A stretch of 35,763 nt of DNA from Phycisphaerae bacterium. Its GTDB lineage: Bacteria; Planctomycetota; Phycisphaerae; UBA1845. The translations under genes were made by a program, and so were the position numbers. Positions 1 through 8,002 of this stretch are shown piece after piece (position 1 is the first letter of the stretch; every line of letters begins with the position of its first letter). The stretch is from NCBI GenBank assembly GCA_020056715.1, contig JAGVHG010000100.1, forward strand, positions 1 to 35,763. Direction: 5' to 3'. The notes under the pieces are model-generated. The model saw nothing but the letters and a program-made list of their open reading frames with translations. It searched no databases and was not told where the DNA came from.

Positions 1-328
1 CCTTAATAATCACGCTGACCGAGTGATCAACGGCGGCGAGAGATTCCTGCCGGGCGAGCTCGGTGAGATCGGCGGCGCTATTGTTGGATACGAGGAAGTT
101 TCTGGAGATCTTTGGGGCGACCCTACTCGTCTGCGTATCGTCGATATGCCGAGTAAGTACGAATTCGATAAGCCCCGCGCGCGGCCAACGAGGTTTGGCG
201 GTGTCGAACGGAATTGATTCTGCGCGGGTCGGTGGAAGACGGCTTTCAGTGGGGGAAGCGAAATGGATCGGTCCATCGGAACTGGGTCGAACCGATCCAA
301 CGACGGTTGTTACCAGGAGGCATCGAAA
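1..328. other. No convincing gene in left-edge stretch
   Basis: I see no gene I can support here. The short open frames lack both a ribosome binding site and any recognisable protein pattern. The last part is the leader of the gene that starts at 329, whose AGGAGG ribosome binding site is at 315-320. The segment may include the tail of something outside the window. Confidence 0.4.
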
Positions 329-859
329 ATGAATCACGACATGGACGAGCTGTTTGACTACGGCGATAGGGTCCCGATTGTGCCCGTGGGGCGCGACCAA
401 AGCTATGGCAGCGTGCCAGGTCTCCCGGACGAGGAACTTGCCGATCCTGCGGAGCTGGAGCGGCAGGCGTTCATCGCGGATTGGGGGCCCATTCTGTCGC
501 TGCCGGTCAAGAGCGCTGACGGCGGCATCCGTCCCGAGATCGACGAAGACGGTCATCTGAATTGGGGTGCATTCGGCACCGTGGACTTCGAGCGGCTGCA
601 CGGCCCATTCGACAAGGCCCGGTACAAGGCTGACAAGCTGGAAGAACAAGTCCGCGACGCCGTGATCACGTTGGACATGATCGCGGACCGTCTGACTCCG
701 GAGAGAGTGAACTCGATTCAGGCTCGGTTTCAGAATGACTCCTATATAATCGACGACCTCGAGGACGCCGACGAGTACGGGTTTGCGCGCTGGTACACAC
801 GCGTCAAACGACTGCGGTCCGAAATTCTGGAGCTGCGTCAGCACAGCTGGGAAAGCTGA
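329..859 (+). CDS. Acidic protein of unknown function, 176 aa
   Basis: I do not recognise this protein. The start at 329 is chosen because AGGAGG at 315-320 lies eight bases before the ATG; an in-frame upstream start at 263 has no such site. The product is hydrophilic and strongly acidic (many Asp and Glu). It has no cysteine, no signal peptide and no membrane segment, so it is probably cytoplasmic. The N-terminal third is rich in Pro, Gly and Asp and probably extended. The C-terminal half (from about residue 105, KLEEQVRDAVITLDMIADRL) reads as amphipathic helices ending in a basic stretch around WYTRVKRLRSEI. No neighbour lies within 480 bases, so context gives no hint. The strong ribosome binding site and coding-like composition make it likely to be a real gene. 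Confidence 0.7.
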   Translation: MNHDMDELFDYGDRVPIVPVGRDQSYGSVPGLPDEELADPAELERQAFIADWGPILSLPVKSADGGIRPEIDEDGHLNWGAFGTVDFERLHGPFDKARYKADKLEEQVRDAVITLDMIADRLTPERVNSIQARFQNDSYIIDDLEDADEYGFARWYTRVKRLRSEILELRQHSWES

Positions 860-1022
860 AACTCGGAATGAAGGGCGCTTCATCGGTCGGTCCTTCCGTG
901 CAATCGTGCGCACGCCACGGTGACCATCATCCGCAGGAATCGGGTGCCGCGCAGCCGAGGCGTTCCCAGCTTGGATACGCATCCCTGCCCGCGCCCGCTC
1001 GGCATTTTCGTTGGCATTGACG

Positions 1023-1048
1023 GGGCGGGGGTCCTGTTCCCCCCGCCC
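1023..1048. terminator. Strong GC hairpin, possible bidirectional terminator
   Basis: GGGCGGGGG at 1023-1031 pairs perfectly with CCCCCGCCC at 1040-1048 around an eight-base loop. It lies between two convergent genes, where a shared terminator is expected. There is no run of T on either side, so it is not a classic intrinsic terminator, and the role is inferred from position and stem strength only. Confidence 0.35.
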
Positions 1049-1098
1049 AGGCATTCGTAACTGCCTTCATTACAATGGTTTGCGATCGACTGAACATG

Positions 1099-1123
1099 GT
1101 GTCCCCAATCAGTCCCCAGTAAA
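1099..1123 (+). repeat. GTCCCC double repeat, copy 1
   Basis: The 25 bases read GTGTCCCCA, ATC, AGTCCCCA, GTAAA. A second copy at 14541-14565 in the same orientation differs at three positions, all of them transitions. Read as codons, both copies end in VSP(I/V)SPQ followed by TAA. I suspect leftovers of a mobile-element end or of a recombinase gene end, but no recombinase is recognisable next to this copy. Confidence 0.5.
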
Positions 1124-1346
1124 AGGTTGTGCCGCCTCGTTCATCAGGAACCGGGTGGCACCGTTGAGAGATCGCGCTTGTGGTTTCATAAACCGCTGGC
1201 TGTGTCGGCGGTTGATAGGGGCTGGGGCATGCTCCGCGGCCAACAAAACGGTCCACTGGCATTCGCGGCCGGAAGTATCGAACCTGATCGTCGGAGGCTT
1301 CGTTCGGAGCCACAAATCAGAGGGGCATTAGCCAAGGTGTGTCCGT

Positions 1347-2768
1347 TTACTCTTGCTGTCGACCGTTGGTGTCTGAGCAAGTCAGCGCGATGTGCCTTAG
1401 AGCGGGCATCGTAATCTCCACAATTAGGCCGCCGTTTGATGCGTTGGATGCCCGAATAGTCCCACCGTGGATGGCGACGGCGCGTGCTGCAATTGCCAGT
1501 CCAAGGCCAACGCCGCCGCGACCACGGTCGCGGGCCCCTTCGACGCGGCGAAACGGCTCGAAGATCGCTGGCAGATACTCTTCAGGTACGCCCGGGCCGT
1601 GGTCTCGGACAGATACCACGGCTTGAGGCTCTGCCGTATCGCTACGCTGGGTAACCTCGACCTCTACAGCAGTTCCGCGCGCTGTGTATGCGATTGCATT
1701 ACGCAGCACGTTTTCGATCGCACTTCGCAGCAAGGGCTCTACAGCGTTCACGACAGAATGGTGCCCTCGGATGAGCCGTACTTTGCACCCGCGCTCTTGT
1801 GATTCAAAGTCTGCATCGGCCGCGACTGCCTCCACGATCGTCAAGAGATCGAAGTCGCTTCGCGCAGGGTGAAGTTGTTGCGAGTTGAGCCGGCTTAGGG
1901 TCAACAACTGGCTGATGAGTTCATTCAGTTGCTCGACCTCTTGCTCGATGCGCAAGAGTGAATCCTCGGCACTCGGCCCCGCCTTGCGGCGGGCAATGCC
2001 CAATGCAACACTCACGCGGGCCAGCGGCGAGCGTAACTCGTGTGACACGTCTTGGAGCAGTTGTTGCTGCTCGAGTATCAACAACCCAACCCGAGACGCC
2101 ATCGCATCGAACTCCCGACCAAGGTCGCCGATCGCGTCCCTTCGGCGTGTAAGCGGTGGTCCAGCCCGTGCGTCCAATTCGCCAGCCGCAAAGCGACTCG
2201 TCGCCGCGCGCAGTCTGGTAACTGGCAATGTTACGTAATGGGCCAGCACAAACGCGATTATCCCCGCTGTGACCAAGATGACGAACAGGGGCAGGGTCAT
2301 TGGGCCCAGGATTGGGAACAACCTTGCGATTCGAGGGGGTGAAAATGACCCCACGACGATGAAACGCCGCCCATCTGGTCCTTCGGCGAAATCACCAAGC
2401 CACGCGCCGGGTTCCGGCGTGCGATCCTTCGATGCTGCGCCGTCTCGAATTTGTTCAGCTATCCTCTGTGCCTGCTCGGGCAGTGACAGATCCAAGATCG
2501 GACGCGCGGATTCGTCCAGGATGCGGACTTGCCAGCCCGTCGTGCGTTCCACGGTATCCAGATACTCGTTGACAGCGTGTTTCCCGCCGAGACTCATGAT
2601 AATTACCGCGGCTTTGCCTGCGGCGCCGACCTGCGCTTGGAAAAAGCCACGCGGGGATTGCTCGCCGGACAGGATCTCCGCACGCGTCGCAAGGAACATA
2701 AACGCCGCAAGGACAAGGACGTTTGTGATCCAGCACAATAGGAAGATTCTGAGAAGCAAGCTTTTCAT
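1347..2768 (-). CDS. Two-component sensor histidine kinase (CpxA/BaeS-like)
   Basis: This is a membrane sensor kinase of 473 residues that should phosphorylate the regulator encoded just upstream. In order: an N-terminal membrane helix at about residues 4-28; a periplasmic sensor region of about 125 residues; a second helix at about 155-178; a HAMP linker to about 235; then the kinase core. The phospho-acceptor His is residue 243 in SHELRSPLARV. The ATP-binding boxes are all present: N box around 353-357 (ENVLRNA), G1 at 389-393 (DHGPG), F box FEPF near 403 and G2 at 418-424 (GGVGLGL). It is therefore predicted to be active. The gene starts 18 bases after the regulator stop, so the pair is one transcript, although the ribosome binding site is weak. 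What the periplasmic region senses cannot be read from sequence. The CpxA/BaeS resemblance rests on the domain order and on the neighbour. Confidence 0.93.
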   Translation of the reverse strand: MKSLLLRIFLLCWITNVLVLAAFMFLATRAEILSGEQSPRGFFQAQVGAAGKAAVIIMSLGGKHAVNEYLDTVERTTGWQVRILDESARPILDLSLPEQAQRIAEQIRDGAASKDRTPEPGAWLGDFAEGPDGRRFIVVGSFSPPRIARLFPILGPMTLPLFVILVTAGIIAFVLAHYVTLPVTRLRAATSRFAAGELDARAGPPLTRRRDAIGDLGREFDAMASRVGLLILEQQQLLQDVSHELRSPLARVSVALGIARRKAGPSAEDSLLRIEQEVEQLNELISQLLTLSRLNSQQLHPARSDFDLLTIVEAVAADADFESQERGCKVRLIRGHHSVVNAVEPLLRSAIENVLRNAIAYTARGTAVEVEVTQRSDTAEPQAVVSVRDHGPGVPEEYLPAIFEPFRRVEGARDRGRGGVGLGLAIAARAVAIHGGTIRASNASNGGLIVEITMPALRHIALTCSDTNGRQQE

Positions 2769-2786
2769 CTTGTTGCTTATCGTTCG

Positions 2787-3512
2787 TTAGGTGCTCGGCA
2801 CGGTGTACACGTACCCCACGCCTCGCAGCGTTTTGATGCGCTCCGCATTGCCCACTCGGTGCCCCAACTTCTTTCGTAGGTTGCTCAAATGCATGTCGAG
2901 GCTGCGATCGTACGGCGATAGAGCGCGTCCCAGCGCAATCTTGGACAGCTCGTTGCGCGCGACAACGGACCCTGCTGATCGCAATAAGATCTCAAGAAGT
3001 TGAAACTCAACGCCGGTGAGTTCGACGACCTCACCGCTAAGGCGCACGACTCGAGCTCCAATGTCCATCTCGACATCGCCGACGGCAAGTTGTTCTTGGC
3101 CCGATTCGGGCCGCTTGCTGTCTGAAGGGCGGATTCGACGCAATATGGCCCGGATGCGAGCCACGAGCTCCCGTGGATTGAACGGCTTGGGCAGGTAATC
3201 ATCGGCACCGATCTCCAACCCAACGACGCGGTCGAGGCCGTCCCCGCGGGCCGTGAGCATTAGTACCGGAACACTGGATTGCGATCGGATCCGACGAAGC
3301 ACATCGAAACCGTTGAGGCCCGGGAGCATCACGTCCAGGATGACGAGCGCGTGCTCTCCCGATACTGCGCGCAGGAGGCCACTCTCGCCATCGTGGGCAG
3401 AATCGATCTCAAATCCATCAGGCTTAAGGAACTCCGCAACCAAGTCGCAGAGCTTCACGTCGTCGTCCACGATGAGCAGACGATCGGTTCGCGAATTCGA
3501 TTGTTGCACCAT
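2787..3512 (-). CDS. OmpR/CpxR-family response regulator
   Basis: This is the cytoplasmic DNA-binding partner of the downstream sensor kinase. It has a receiver domain with the acidic pocket LLIVDDD, the phospho-acceptor Asp in VILDVMLPG, the switch Thr in MLTAR and the conserved Lys in DYLPKPF. A winged-helix DNA-binding domain follows, ending in LRGVGYVY, typical of OmpR-type regulators. I chose the ATG at 3512 (241 residues) over an in-frame ATG at 3551. It places the N-terminus at the usual distance from the receiver domain, and a perfect TATAAT lies seven bases upstream of it. No Shine-Dalgarno sequence precedes the 3512 start, which fits leaderless translation. The longer form would add 13 residues of no evident function. 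The kinase gene follows after 18 bases. Confidence 0.93.
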   Translation of the reverse strand: MVQQSNSRTDRLLIVDDDVKLCDLVAEFLKPDGFEIDSAHDGESGLLRAVSGEHALVILDVMLPGLNGFDVLRRIRSQSSVPVLMLTARGDGLDRVVGLEIGADDYLPKPFNPRELVARIRAILRRIRPSDSKRPESGQEQLAVGDVEMDIGARVVRLSGEVVELTGVEFQLLEILLRSAGSVVARNELSKIALGRALSPYDRSLDMHLSNLRKKLGHRVGNAERIKTLRGVGYVYTVPST

Positions 3513-3519
3513 GCTAGAG

Positions 3520-3525
3520 ATTATA
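3520..3525 (-). promoter_or_regulatory. TATAAT -10 box, probable leaderless promoter
   Basis: On the minus strand TATAAT is followed by seven bases and then the regulator ATG at 3512. Transcription from this box would begin at or next to the start codon. No -35 hexamer stands at 16-18 bases upstream, although a TTGACA occurs 41 bases upstream, too far to be its partner. There is no ribosome binding site before the ATG, which agrees with a leaderless message. Confidence 0.4.
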
Positions 3526-3648
3526 TCCAGGCGGCCCTTCTGGGGGGGCATGGCCGGCGCAAAGAAGTGTCAAGCGTACGCGCGTTAAGCCGAAACTCGC
3601 CCCTGTATGGTGGCGTTGGGCACTTTCCTGGATCGATGGACGTCCTGA

Positions 3649-4386
3649 CTACGCCTTCTCATCGACAACTTGGAGGAGATCCAGGAGGGAGCTGACGACG
3701 CTCTGACTGCTGGAGACCCCATACTGGGGTCCGAGAATCGTCGCCAGACCTTCGTCACCGCTACCTTGCTTTCCAGTTGAACCGAATTCCGGGGGGCCTG
3801 AAGGAGGCGCTAACTGGTCGGCGTCGATGCCGTACTTCTCAAGAAGGCTCCGGACGGCGGTATGGACCGCTTCGTGATGATCATTCGATTCTCCCGACTC
3901 CTTCGCGTTGGCGATGGCCGTGGAGATCGCGGAGTCTAGCTCTTGAAGCAGTGAAGTAGTCGTGTCAGAGTCCAAGCCCGCTTCCTTAGCAAGCAACTCG
4001 ATTTGTCCCCGGATTGGGTTTCCCTGACCGGCTCCGTGGCCTGGCGCGAGCTGCTGGCTGTCGATGCCGTATTTCTCAAGCGTGCTTTGCACGGCTGAAT
4101 GCAGCGCTTCTCGCGGATCGGATACGTTGGCACCATTGGCGTTCGCGATCGCCGTCGAGATCGCGCTTTGCAGTTCTTCTTTGAGCGAAGCGATGGCGTC
4201 GGAATCCAGGCCCGCTTCGCTGGCAAGCGACTCGATTCGTTCCATCATCCGATTCTGTGGACCGTCGCTACCTTGTGGCATCTGGCCGATGCCGAACTGC
4301 GACCTGCCGCGCTCCACCTCCTTCGCCCAGGGATTCATCTGTTGCGACTCTATTCCGAAGCCGTTTATGCCACCTATGCTGGACAT
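3649..4386 (-). CDS. Protein with two internal 80-residue repeats, next to the two-component system
   Basis: The product (about 245 residues) has no signal peptide or membrane helix. Two related units of about 80 residues fill its centre. Each contains a block like EAGLDSD, a block ending SAISTAIANA, and a final LEKYGID followed by QQLAP or DQLAP. The N-terminus (MSSIGGINGFGIESQQM) and the C-terminal helix (VVSSLLDLLQVV) flank them. The acidic blocks recall degenerate EF-hand proteins that sit beside CpxAR-like systems in other bacteria, but I see no canonical EF-hand loop, so that link is tentative. Two ATG codons stand in tandem. AAGGAG is seven bases before the second (4386) and only four before the first (4389). 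The regulator gene begins 137 bases further on in the same direction, so co-regulation is plausible. A promoter-like element lies about 100 bases upstream. Confidence 0.75.
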   Translation of the reverse strand: MSSIGGINGFGIESQQMNPWAKEVERGRSQFGIGQMPQGSDGPQNRMMERIESLASEAGLDSDAIASLKEELQSAISTAIANANGANVSDPREALHSAVQSTLEKYGIDSQQLAPGHGAGQGNPIRGQIELLAKEAGLDSDTTTSLLQELDSAISTAIANAKESGESNDHHEAVHTAVRSLLEKYGIDADQLAPPSGPPEFGSTGKQGSGDEGLATILGPQYGVSSSQSVVSSLLDLLQVVDEKA

Positions 4387-4389
4387 CAT

Positions 4390-4772
4390 CAGTCTCCTTC
4401 ACTCGCCAGAGGATTTCGCGGCCTGGAGCGTCCAAACGCACCCAAGGCCAACGGACTTGCAGATATATCGACGGGAAGTACTTCGGTAGATTCGGGACAG
4501 AGCGCAAAGAAGCGCAAAGACCAACTTTTCAAAACTCTACGTTCGGCTGACACACGCCTGACGTGTTCTGGTGTTAAATGTACTGCGGGCGAGGCGAGTG
4601 GCAGGCGCCGCCGAGACCGTACCGCGAGGAACAAGAGATCTCGGCGCGCTCCTGGACAAACCTATCGAGCCCTTGCAACCGGCGACGGCACGTTTGTCCG
4701 GAAAATGCTGGACCGTCGGAATGGGGTTGGTGGGTTTCTGGTTCAAGCGGCCATAGGAGGATAGCCAGAGCT
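4390..4772. other. Divergent intergenic region with promoter element and structured leader
   Basis: This 383-base gap separates the minus-strand repeat protein from the plus-strand pseudopilin gene. On the minus strand it holds the motif at 4487-4550. Toward the pilin it holds possible hairpins: CCGAGA at 4611-4616 with TCTCGG at 4639-4644, and GGACAAAC at 4654-4661 with GTTTGTCC at 4692-4699. These suggest a folded mRNA leader for the pilin operon. AGGAGG at 4755-4760 is its ribosome binding site. I see no protein gene here. Confidence 0.45.
4487..4550 (-). promoter_or_regulatory. Recurrent promoter-like motif, site A
   Basis: On the minus strand: TCAG at 4550-4547, 28 bases, TTTGCGC at 4518-4512, 19 bases, then AATCTA at 4492-4487. 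The same spacing occurs at three other intergenic sites in the window. The hexamer ends about 100 bases before the start of the repeat protein at 4386. A second TTTGCGC lies ten bases after the first. The promoter role is inferred from recurrence, spacing and position. Confidence 0.5.
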
Positions 4773-5357
4773 GTGCGTATGCGTCGCGACCGTGCTTTCA
4801 CGTTGATCGAGTTGATGGTTGTTATCGCCATCGTTGCGTTGCTCATCTCGATCCTGCTTCCGGCCCTAGGCAAGGCGAAAGCGTCAGCAAGACGGACGGT
4901 CTGCGCGAGCCAGCTTCGGCAGGTGGGCATCGGGTTCCGACAGTACCTGAACGAAAGCCGGGACCGTCTGCCCTATGCTTCGTTCATGCCCTCGCTGGGT
5001 CCGTTCCCTTTGTCCGGGACTCGAGTGATCCCGATCGCGACGGTCCTGAAGAACTTCGTAACGGACCCGGGCGCGTTTCAATGTCCCAACGACATCGCCG
5101 ACGACGGTCGCGCCGCTCCCAACGCTGGCAAGTCGTATTTTGAGTCCGAGCTGTCCAGCTACGAGTATCGCGTGCAGCTCAACGGGTTGACGATGGCCCA
5201 GGTCGTCGCCCGCTTCGAGGAACGCCGTGAGGAACCGATCGCGGACAACATGATCTGGCTGATGAGGGACTACTACAACTTTCACGGTCCTGCGGGGCAG
5301 CCCGGCTCACGGCGCTACCTGTACGAAGACGGGCATGTGACCGACTTCGAGAATTAG
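4773..5357 (+). CDS. Type II secretion/type IV pilin-like pseudopilin
   Basis: A prepilin with an N-terminal cleavage and methylation motif: a short basic leader (VRMRRDR), then AFTLIELMVVIAIVALLISI. Prepilin peptidase would cut before the first Phe-type residue and methylate it, and Glu at +5 is present. The hydrophobic helix is followed by ALGKAKASARRTVCASQLRQ, typical of the large planctomycete pseudopilin families. The C-terminus carries NFHG and YLYEDGHV, matching the H-x-DG-type ending of those families. Length is 194 residues. I chose GTG at 4773 because AGGAGG at 4755-4760 is 12 bases upstream; the ATG at 4779 is 18 bases away. The stop codon lies inside the ribosome binding site of the next gene, so the two are coupled. 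Its role is probably in a secretion pseudopilus or a surface assembly. No secretion ATPase or secretin is in this window. Confidence 0.88.
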   Translation: MRMRRDRAFTLIELMVVIAIVALLISILLPALGKAKASARRTVCASQLRQVGIGFRQYLNESRDRLPYASFMPSLGPFPLSGTRVIPIATVLKNFVTDPGAFQCPNDIADDGRAAPNAGKSYFESELSSYEYRVQLNGLTMAQVVARFEERREEPIADNMIWLMRDYYNFHGPAGQPGSRRYLYEDGHVTDFEN

Positions 5358-5367
5358 GAGACTCAAC

Positions 5368-6006
5368 ATGATGGTTCGTCCCAACAATTCCAAAGTCACC
5401 TGGCTCCTGATCGGCGGCGCAACCTGCGCGCTCGGTGCGGGGACATGGGTGATGGTGGCCCGAAGCGGCACGGCCGTGAACGCCGGCGTTCCGGTTCCTG
5501 AGGAGTACTCCAAGGAAGCACTGAAGGCGAAGATGGCCGAGGGACCCGGTGGGTTCGGGGTGATGCGCGAGGCGATGGAACGCGAGGACCTCACCGAGGA
5601 ACAGCGCCGCCAGATCGGCGAAAATGCCCGCTCGATTTTCCGGGAGCGGATGGAAGCGACGGTCAATGAGTATTTCTCCGCTGAAACCGAAGACGAAAAG
5701 AACGCGGTGCTCGACCAGCAGATCGACCAGTTTCAAGATCGACCGAAAATCACCGAGGAACAGCGCAAGGAATGGGAAAAACGTCGCGAGGAGCGCCGCG
5801 CCGAGGGCGGCGCGCGTCAAGAGCCTACGCAGCAGGAGCGCAAGGAGCGTTCCGAATCTCGCAACCCCGACCAGATGGCACGGCAGATGGCGTTTTTCTC
5901 GGCTGTCGAGCACCGAGCGACGGAGCGAGGCATCAAGATGCCGGGGCCGGGTCCCGGTGGGCCAGGGGGATTCGGCGGTCCAGGACGCGGTGGGCGCGGG
6001 CCGTAG
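5368..6006 (+). CDS. Membrane-anchored charged helical protein with Gly/Pro-rich tail
   Basis: I recognise no family. The 212-residue product has one N-terminal membrane helix (about residues 11-31, WLLIGGATCALGAGTWVMVA). A long, highly charged region rich in Glu, Arg and Gln follows to about residue 180. It includes two similar blocks (LTEEQRRQI and ITEEQRKEW) and is predicted to form helices or a coiled coil. The protein ends in a tail made almost only of Gly, Pro, Arg and Phe. Most of it should lie outside the cytoplasmic membrane. The TAGGAG at 5355-5360 overlaps the pseudopilin stop codon and lies seven bases before the ATG, so the two genes are translated together. A part in the same pseudopilus machinery is plausible from that coupling alone. 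Confidence 0.75.
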   Translation: MMVRPNNSKVTWLLIGGATCALGAGTWVMVARSGTAVNAGVPVPEEYSKEALKAKMAEGPGGFGVMREAMEREDLTEEQRRQIGENARSIFRERMEATVNEYFSAETEDEKNAVLDQQIDQFQDRPKITEEQRKEWEKRREERRAEGGARQEPTQQERKERSESRNPDQMARQMAFFSAVEHRATERGIKMPGPGPGGPGGFGGPGRGGRGP

Positions 6007-6142
6007 GTCCGTCACGCGGCATCGCGGTACTTCGCGCCGAGCTGCCAACGACGATTGTATAAGGCGGACGCACGCAGTGACAATCAGCACGATCGTTGAG
6101 GGCGACGAGGTTGATTGCATTTTACCGAAGGAGATCCTCGTT

Positions 6143-8002
6143 ATGCCAAAAAGTCTTCACATGAGGAAACGTTGCCTGCACACGATGAGCATGCTTGGGT
6201 TAGCGCTCACGGCAGTGATCGCGTTCCAGGTTTCGTGCGGAAGTGTCGACCCTGCTGACGGCACATCCAACGATGTCGGACAGATCGACGGCCTAGCGTT
6301 GGACGAGAACGGCCGTCCGGTCGGCTGGACGGAAGCAACGCACAGCAAACAGGGGCCGCCGGACTACGCCATGGTCTTTCCGGATGGCGCGGTGCGGCGG
6401 ATCGACGTCACCATCGCGCCGAGCAACTGGCAGGCCATGCTGGATGACATGACCAGTAATTACGGTGCGTTCGGGACGGGCGGACAAGGAGGTGGGCTGG
6501 GACCCATCGGAGGGGCGATTCCTCCGGGCGGACCGAACGGCGGGAACGGCGGCATGATACTGCTGCCCGAATTGACTGATGCCTGTGAGGCATTGCAAGA
6601 GGCAGACGTATGCACCGTTTCAATCAACGGTGTAACCGTCGACGGAACTTGCGCGGCGGCCGGGGACGGCCAACTCGTGTGCCGTCCGCAGACGGGGTTT
6701 GGCGACCTGCCAATCGGAGGTATTGGCGACGCCACATGCGACACATGTAGCGGGCTGGTGGAAGGCGCCGCCTGTAACTGTACGGTCAACGGCACGGCCA
6801 TCGAAGGAGCCTGTATCAAGACGACCGACGGCCAACTGGTCTGTCGCTCCCAAGTGGATCCAGGAGGTAACGGTGGAATACCCGGAGGCGGCGGCATTCT
6901 CGGCGACGACACGAATCCTATCGTCGTCCCCTGTATGGTTGCCTTCGAAGGCAAGACGTGGTGGTACGTGGGAATCCGCTTCAAAGGCAACTCATCGCTG
7001 ATGTCCACCTGGAGCAGTGGCATCTACAAGTTGCCACTCAGGCTCGATTTCGATTCGCTTGAGGATGAGCATTCGGAGATCGCTGGGCAGCGCTTCTTCG
7101 GATTCGAAAAGCTGTCGTTCGCCAGCAATTGGTCTGATCCCTCCTACCTACGCGAGAAAGTGACGCACGACATCTTCCGCAATGCAGGCGTGCCGGCGCC
7201 GCGCACGGCCTTCTACCGTGTTTACATTGATGTCGGCGACGGCCCCACGTACTTCGGCCTCTACGACATGACCGAGATCCCGGACAACCCCATGCTCCAA
7301 GCCTGGTTCGGCGATGACAGCGGCAACCTGTACAAGCCCGAATCCAATTGTGTGACCTTCAATCAGGATAACTTCGACAAGGAGTCGAACAAGGACGCGG
7401 CGGACTGGAGCGACATTGAAGCTGCGATCGCTGCGTTGCACGCCGATCGATCTGACCCCGGCGCTTGGCGAGCAGGCCTGGAGGCGCTGTTCAACGTGGA
7501 CGGGTTCCTCCGCTGGCTCGCGGTCAACACGGTCATCGTGAACTGGGACACCTACGGGCGCATGGCCCACAACTACTACCTCTATGCGAATCCCAATGAC
7601 GGGGGTCGCCTGTCATGGATACCCTGGGACAACAACATGGCCATGGCCGAGATGGGTGGTGGCATAGGCGGTGGAAGCGGCGGGCTGTCGCTGGGGCTCA
7701 CCGAGGTCGGTGATCAGTGGCCTCTCATTCGTTACCTCATAGATGACCCTGTTTATCAAGCGGCATATGTTTCAAACATGAGGACCTTTGTCGAAGGGGC
7801 CTTCAACGTGACCGCCGTTCAAGCGCAGTTTCAGACGGCGCATGATCTGATCGCCCCCTATGTGACCGGCGCGGAACCTGAGCAGTCCGGATACACCTTG
7901 CTCGACAGCCCGGAGGAATTCGATACGGGGCTAACCACGCTCTTGCAGTTCGTTGGCGACCGCTCGACGGCAGCAATTGAGTTTCTGGGCACACAGCCAT
8001 GA
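6143..8002 (+). CDS. CotH kinase family lipoprotein with Cys-rich insert
   Basis: A 619-residue secreted protein kinase-like protein. CotH proteins are atypical kinases, known to phosphorylate spore-coat protein in Bacillus. The start at 6143 has GAAGGAG nine bases upstream; open frame further upstream is not used. A signal peptide ends in VSC, so Cys32 may be lipidated, although Gln in the lipobox is unusual. The first conserved strand is at about 86-101 (RIDVTIAPSNWQAML). A Gly-rich and Cys-rich insert fills about 110-262, with two related units ending GDGQLVCR and TDGQLVCR. The catalytic region follows: FKGNSS at about 280, LREKVTHDIF, VYIDVGDGPTYFGLYDMTE, then HNYYLY at 476-481 and WIPWDNN at 492-498, the expected active-site segments. 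It is the first gene of the cluster, and its TGA overlaps the ATG of the VTC gene. Confidence 0.9.
   Translation: MPKSLHMRKRCLHTMSMLGLALTAVIAFQVSCGSVDPADGTSNDVGQIDGLALDENGRPVGWTEATHSKQGPPDYAMVFPDGAVRRIDVTIAPSNWQAMLDDMTSNYGAFGTGGQGGGLGPIGGAIPPGGPNGGNGGMILLPELTDACEALQEADVCTVSINGVTVDGTCAAAGDGQLVCRPQTGFGDLPIGGIGDATCDTCSGLVEGAACNCTVNGTAIEGACIKTTDGQLVCRSQVDPGGNGGIPGGGGILGDDTNPIVVPCMVAFEGKTWWYVGIRFKGNSSLMSTWSSGIYKLPLRLDFDSLEDEHSEIAGQRFFGFEKLSFASNWSDPSYLREKVTHDIFRNAGVPAPRTAFYRVYIDVGDGPTYFGLYDMTEIPDNPMLQAWFGDDSGNLYKPESNCVTFNQDNFDKESNKDAADWSDIEAAIAALHADRSDPGAWRAGLEALFNVDGFLRWLAVNTVIVNWDTYGRMAHNYYLYANPNDGGRLSWIPWDNNMAMAEMGGGIGGGSGGLSLGLTEVGDQWPLIRYLIDDPVYQAAYVSNMRTFVEGAFNVTAVQAQFQTAHDLIAPYVTGAEPEQSGYTLLDSPEEFDTGLTTLLQFVGDRSTAAIEFLGTQP

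Larger units (their letters stand above)
860..1346. other. Intergenic stretch between convergent genes
   Basis: About 490 bases separate the plus-strand gene ending at 859 from the minus-strand kinase ending at 1347. I find no convincing gene. It holds a very GC-rich hairpin at 1023-1048 and a GTCCCC double repeat at 1099-1123, both listed separately. The rest is unexplained. Confidence 0.5.

Noticed and set aside
927-1331. Overlapping open frames in 927-1331 on both strands
   Set aside because: No ribosome binding site or recognisable protein features, and they run through the hairpin and the GTCCCC repeat.
3557-3563. A fifth TTTGCGC on the minus strand between the regulator and the repeat-protein gene
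   Set aside because: Neither TCAG at 28 bases upstream nor a CATGTA-like hexamer at 19 bases downstream is present, so it does not belong to the recurrent motif.
4530-4562. ECF-like promoter on the plus strand (AACTCTAC with ACGCCT 19 bases on), also similar at 13368-13393
   Set aside because: The similarity between the two sites is explained better by the minus-strand motif, which also fits two further sites. The plus-strand reading would leave leaders of 170-210 bases.
5179-6120. Long minus-strand open frame of 313 codons opposite the pseudopilin region
   Set aside because: It is antisense to two convincing genes, has low-complexity Arg/Ser/Leu composition and no ribosome binding site.
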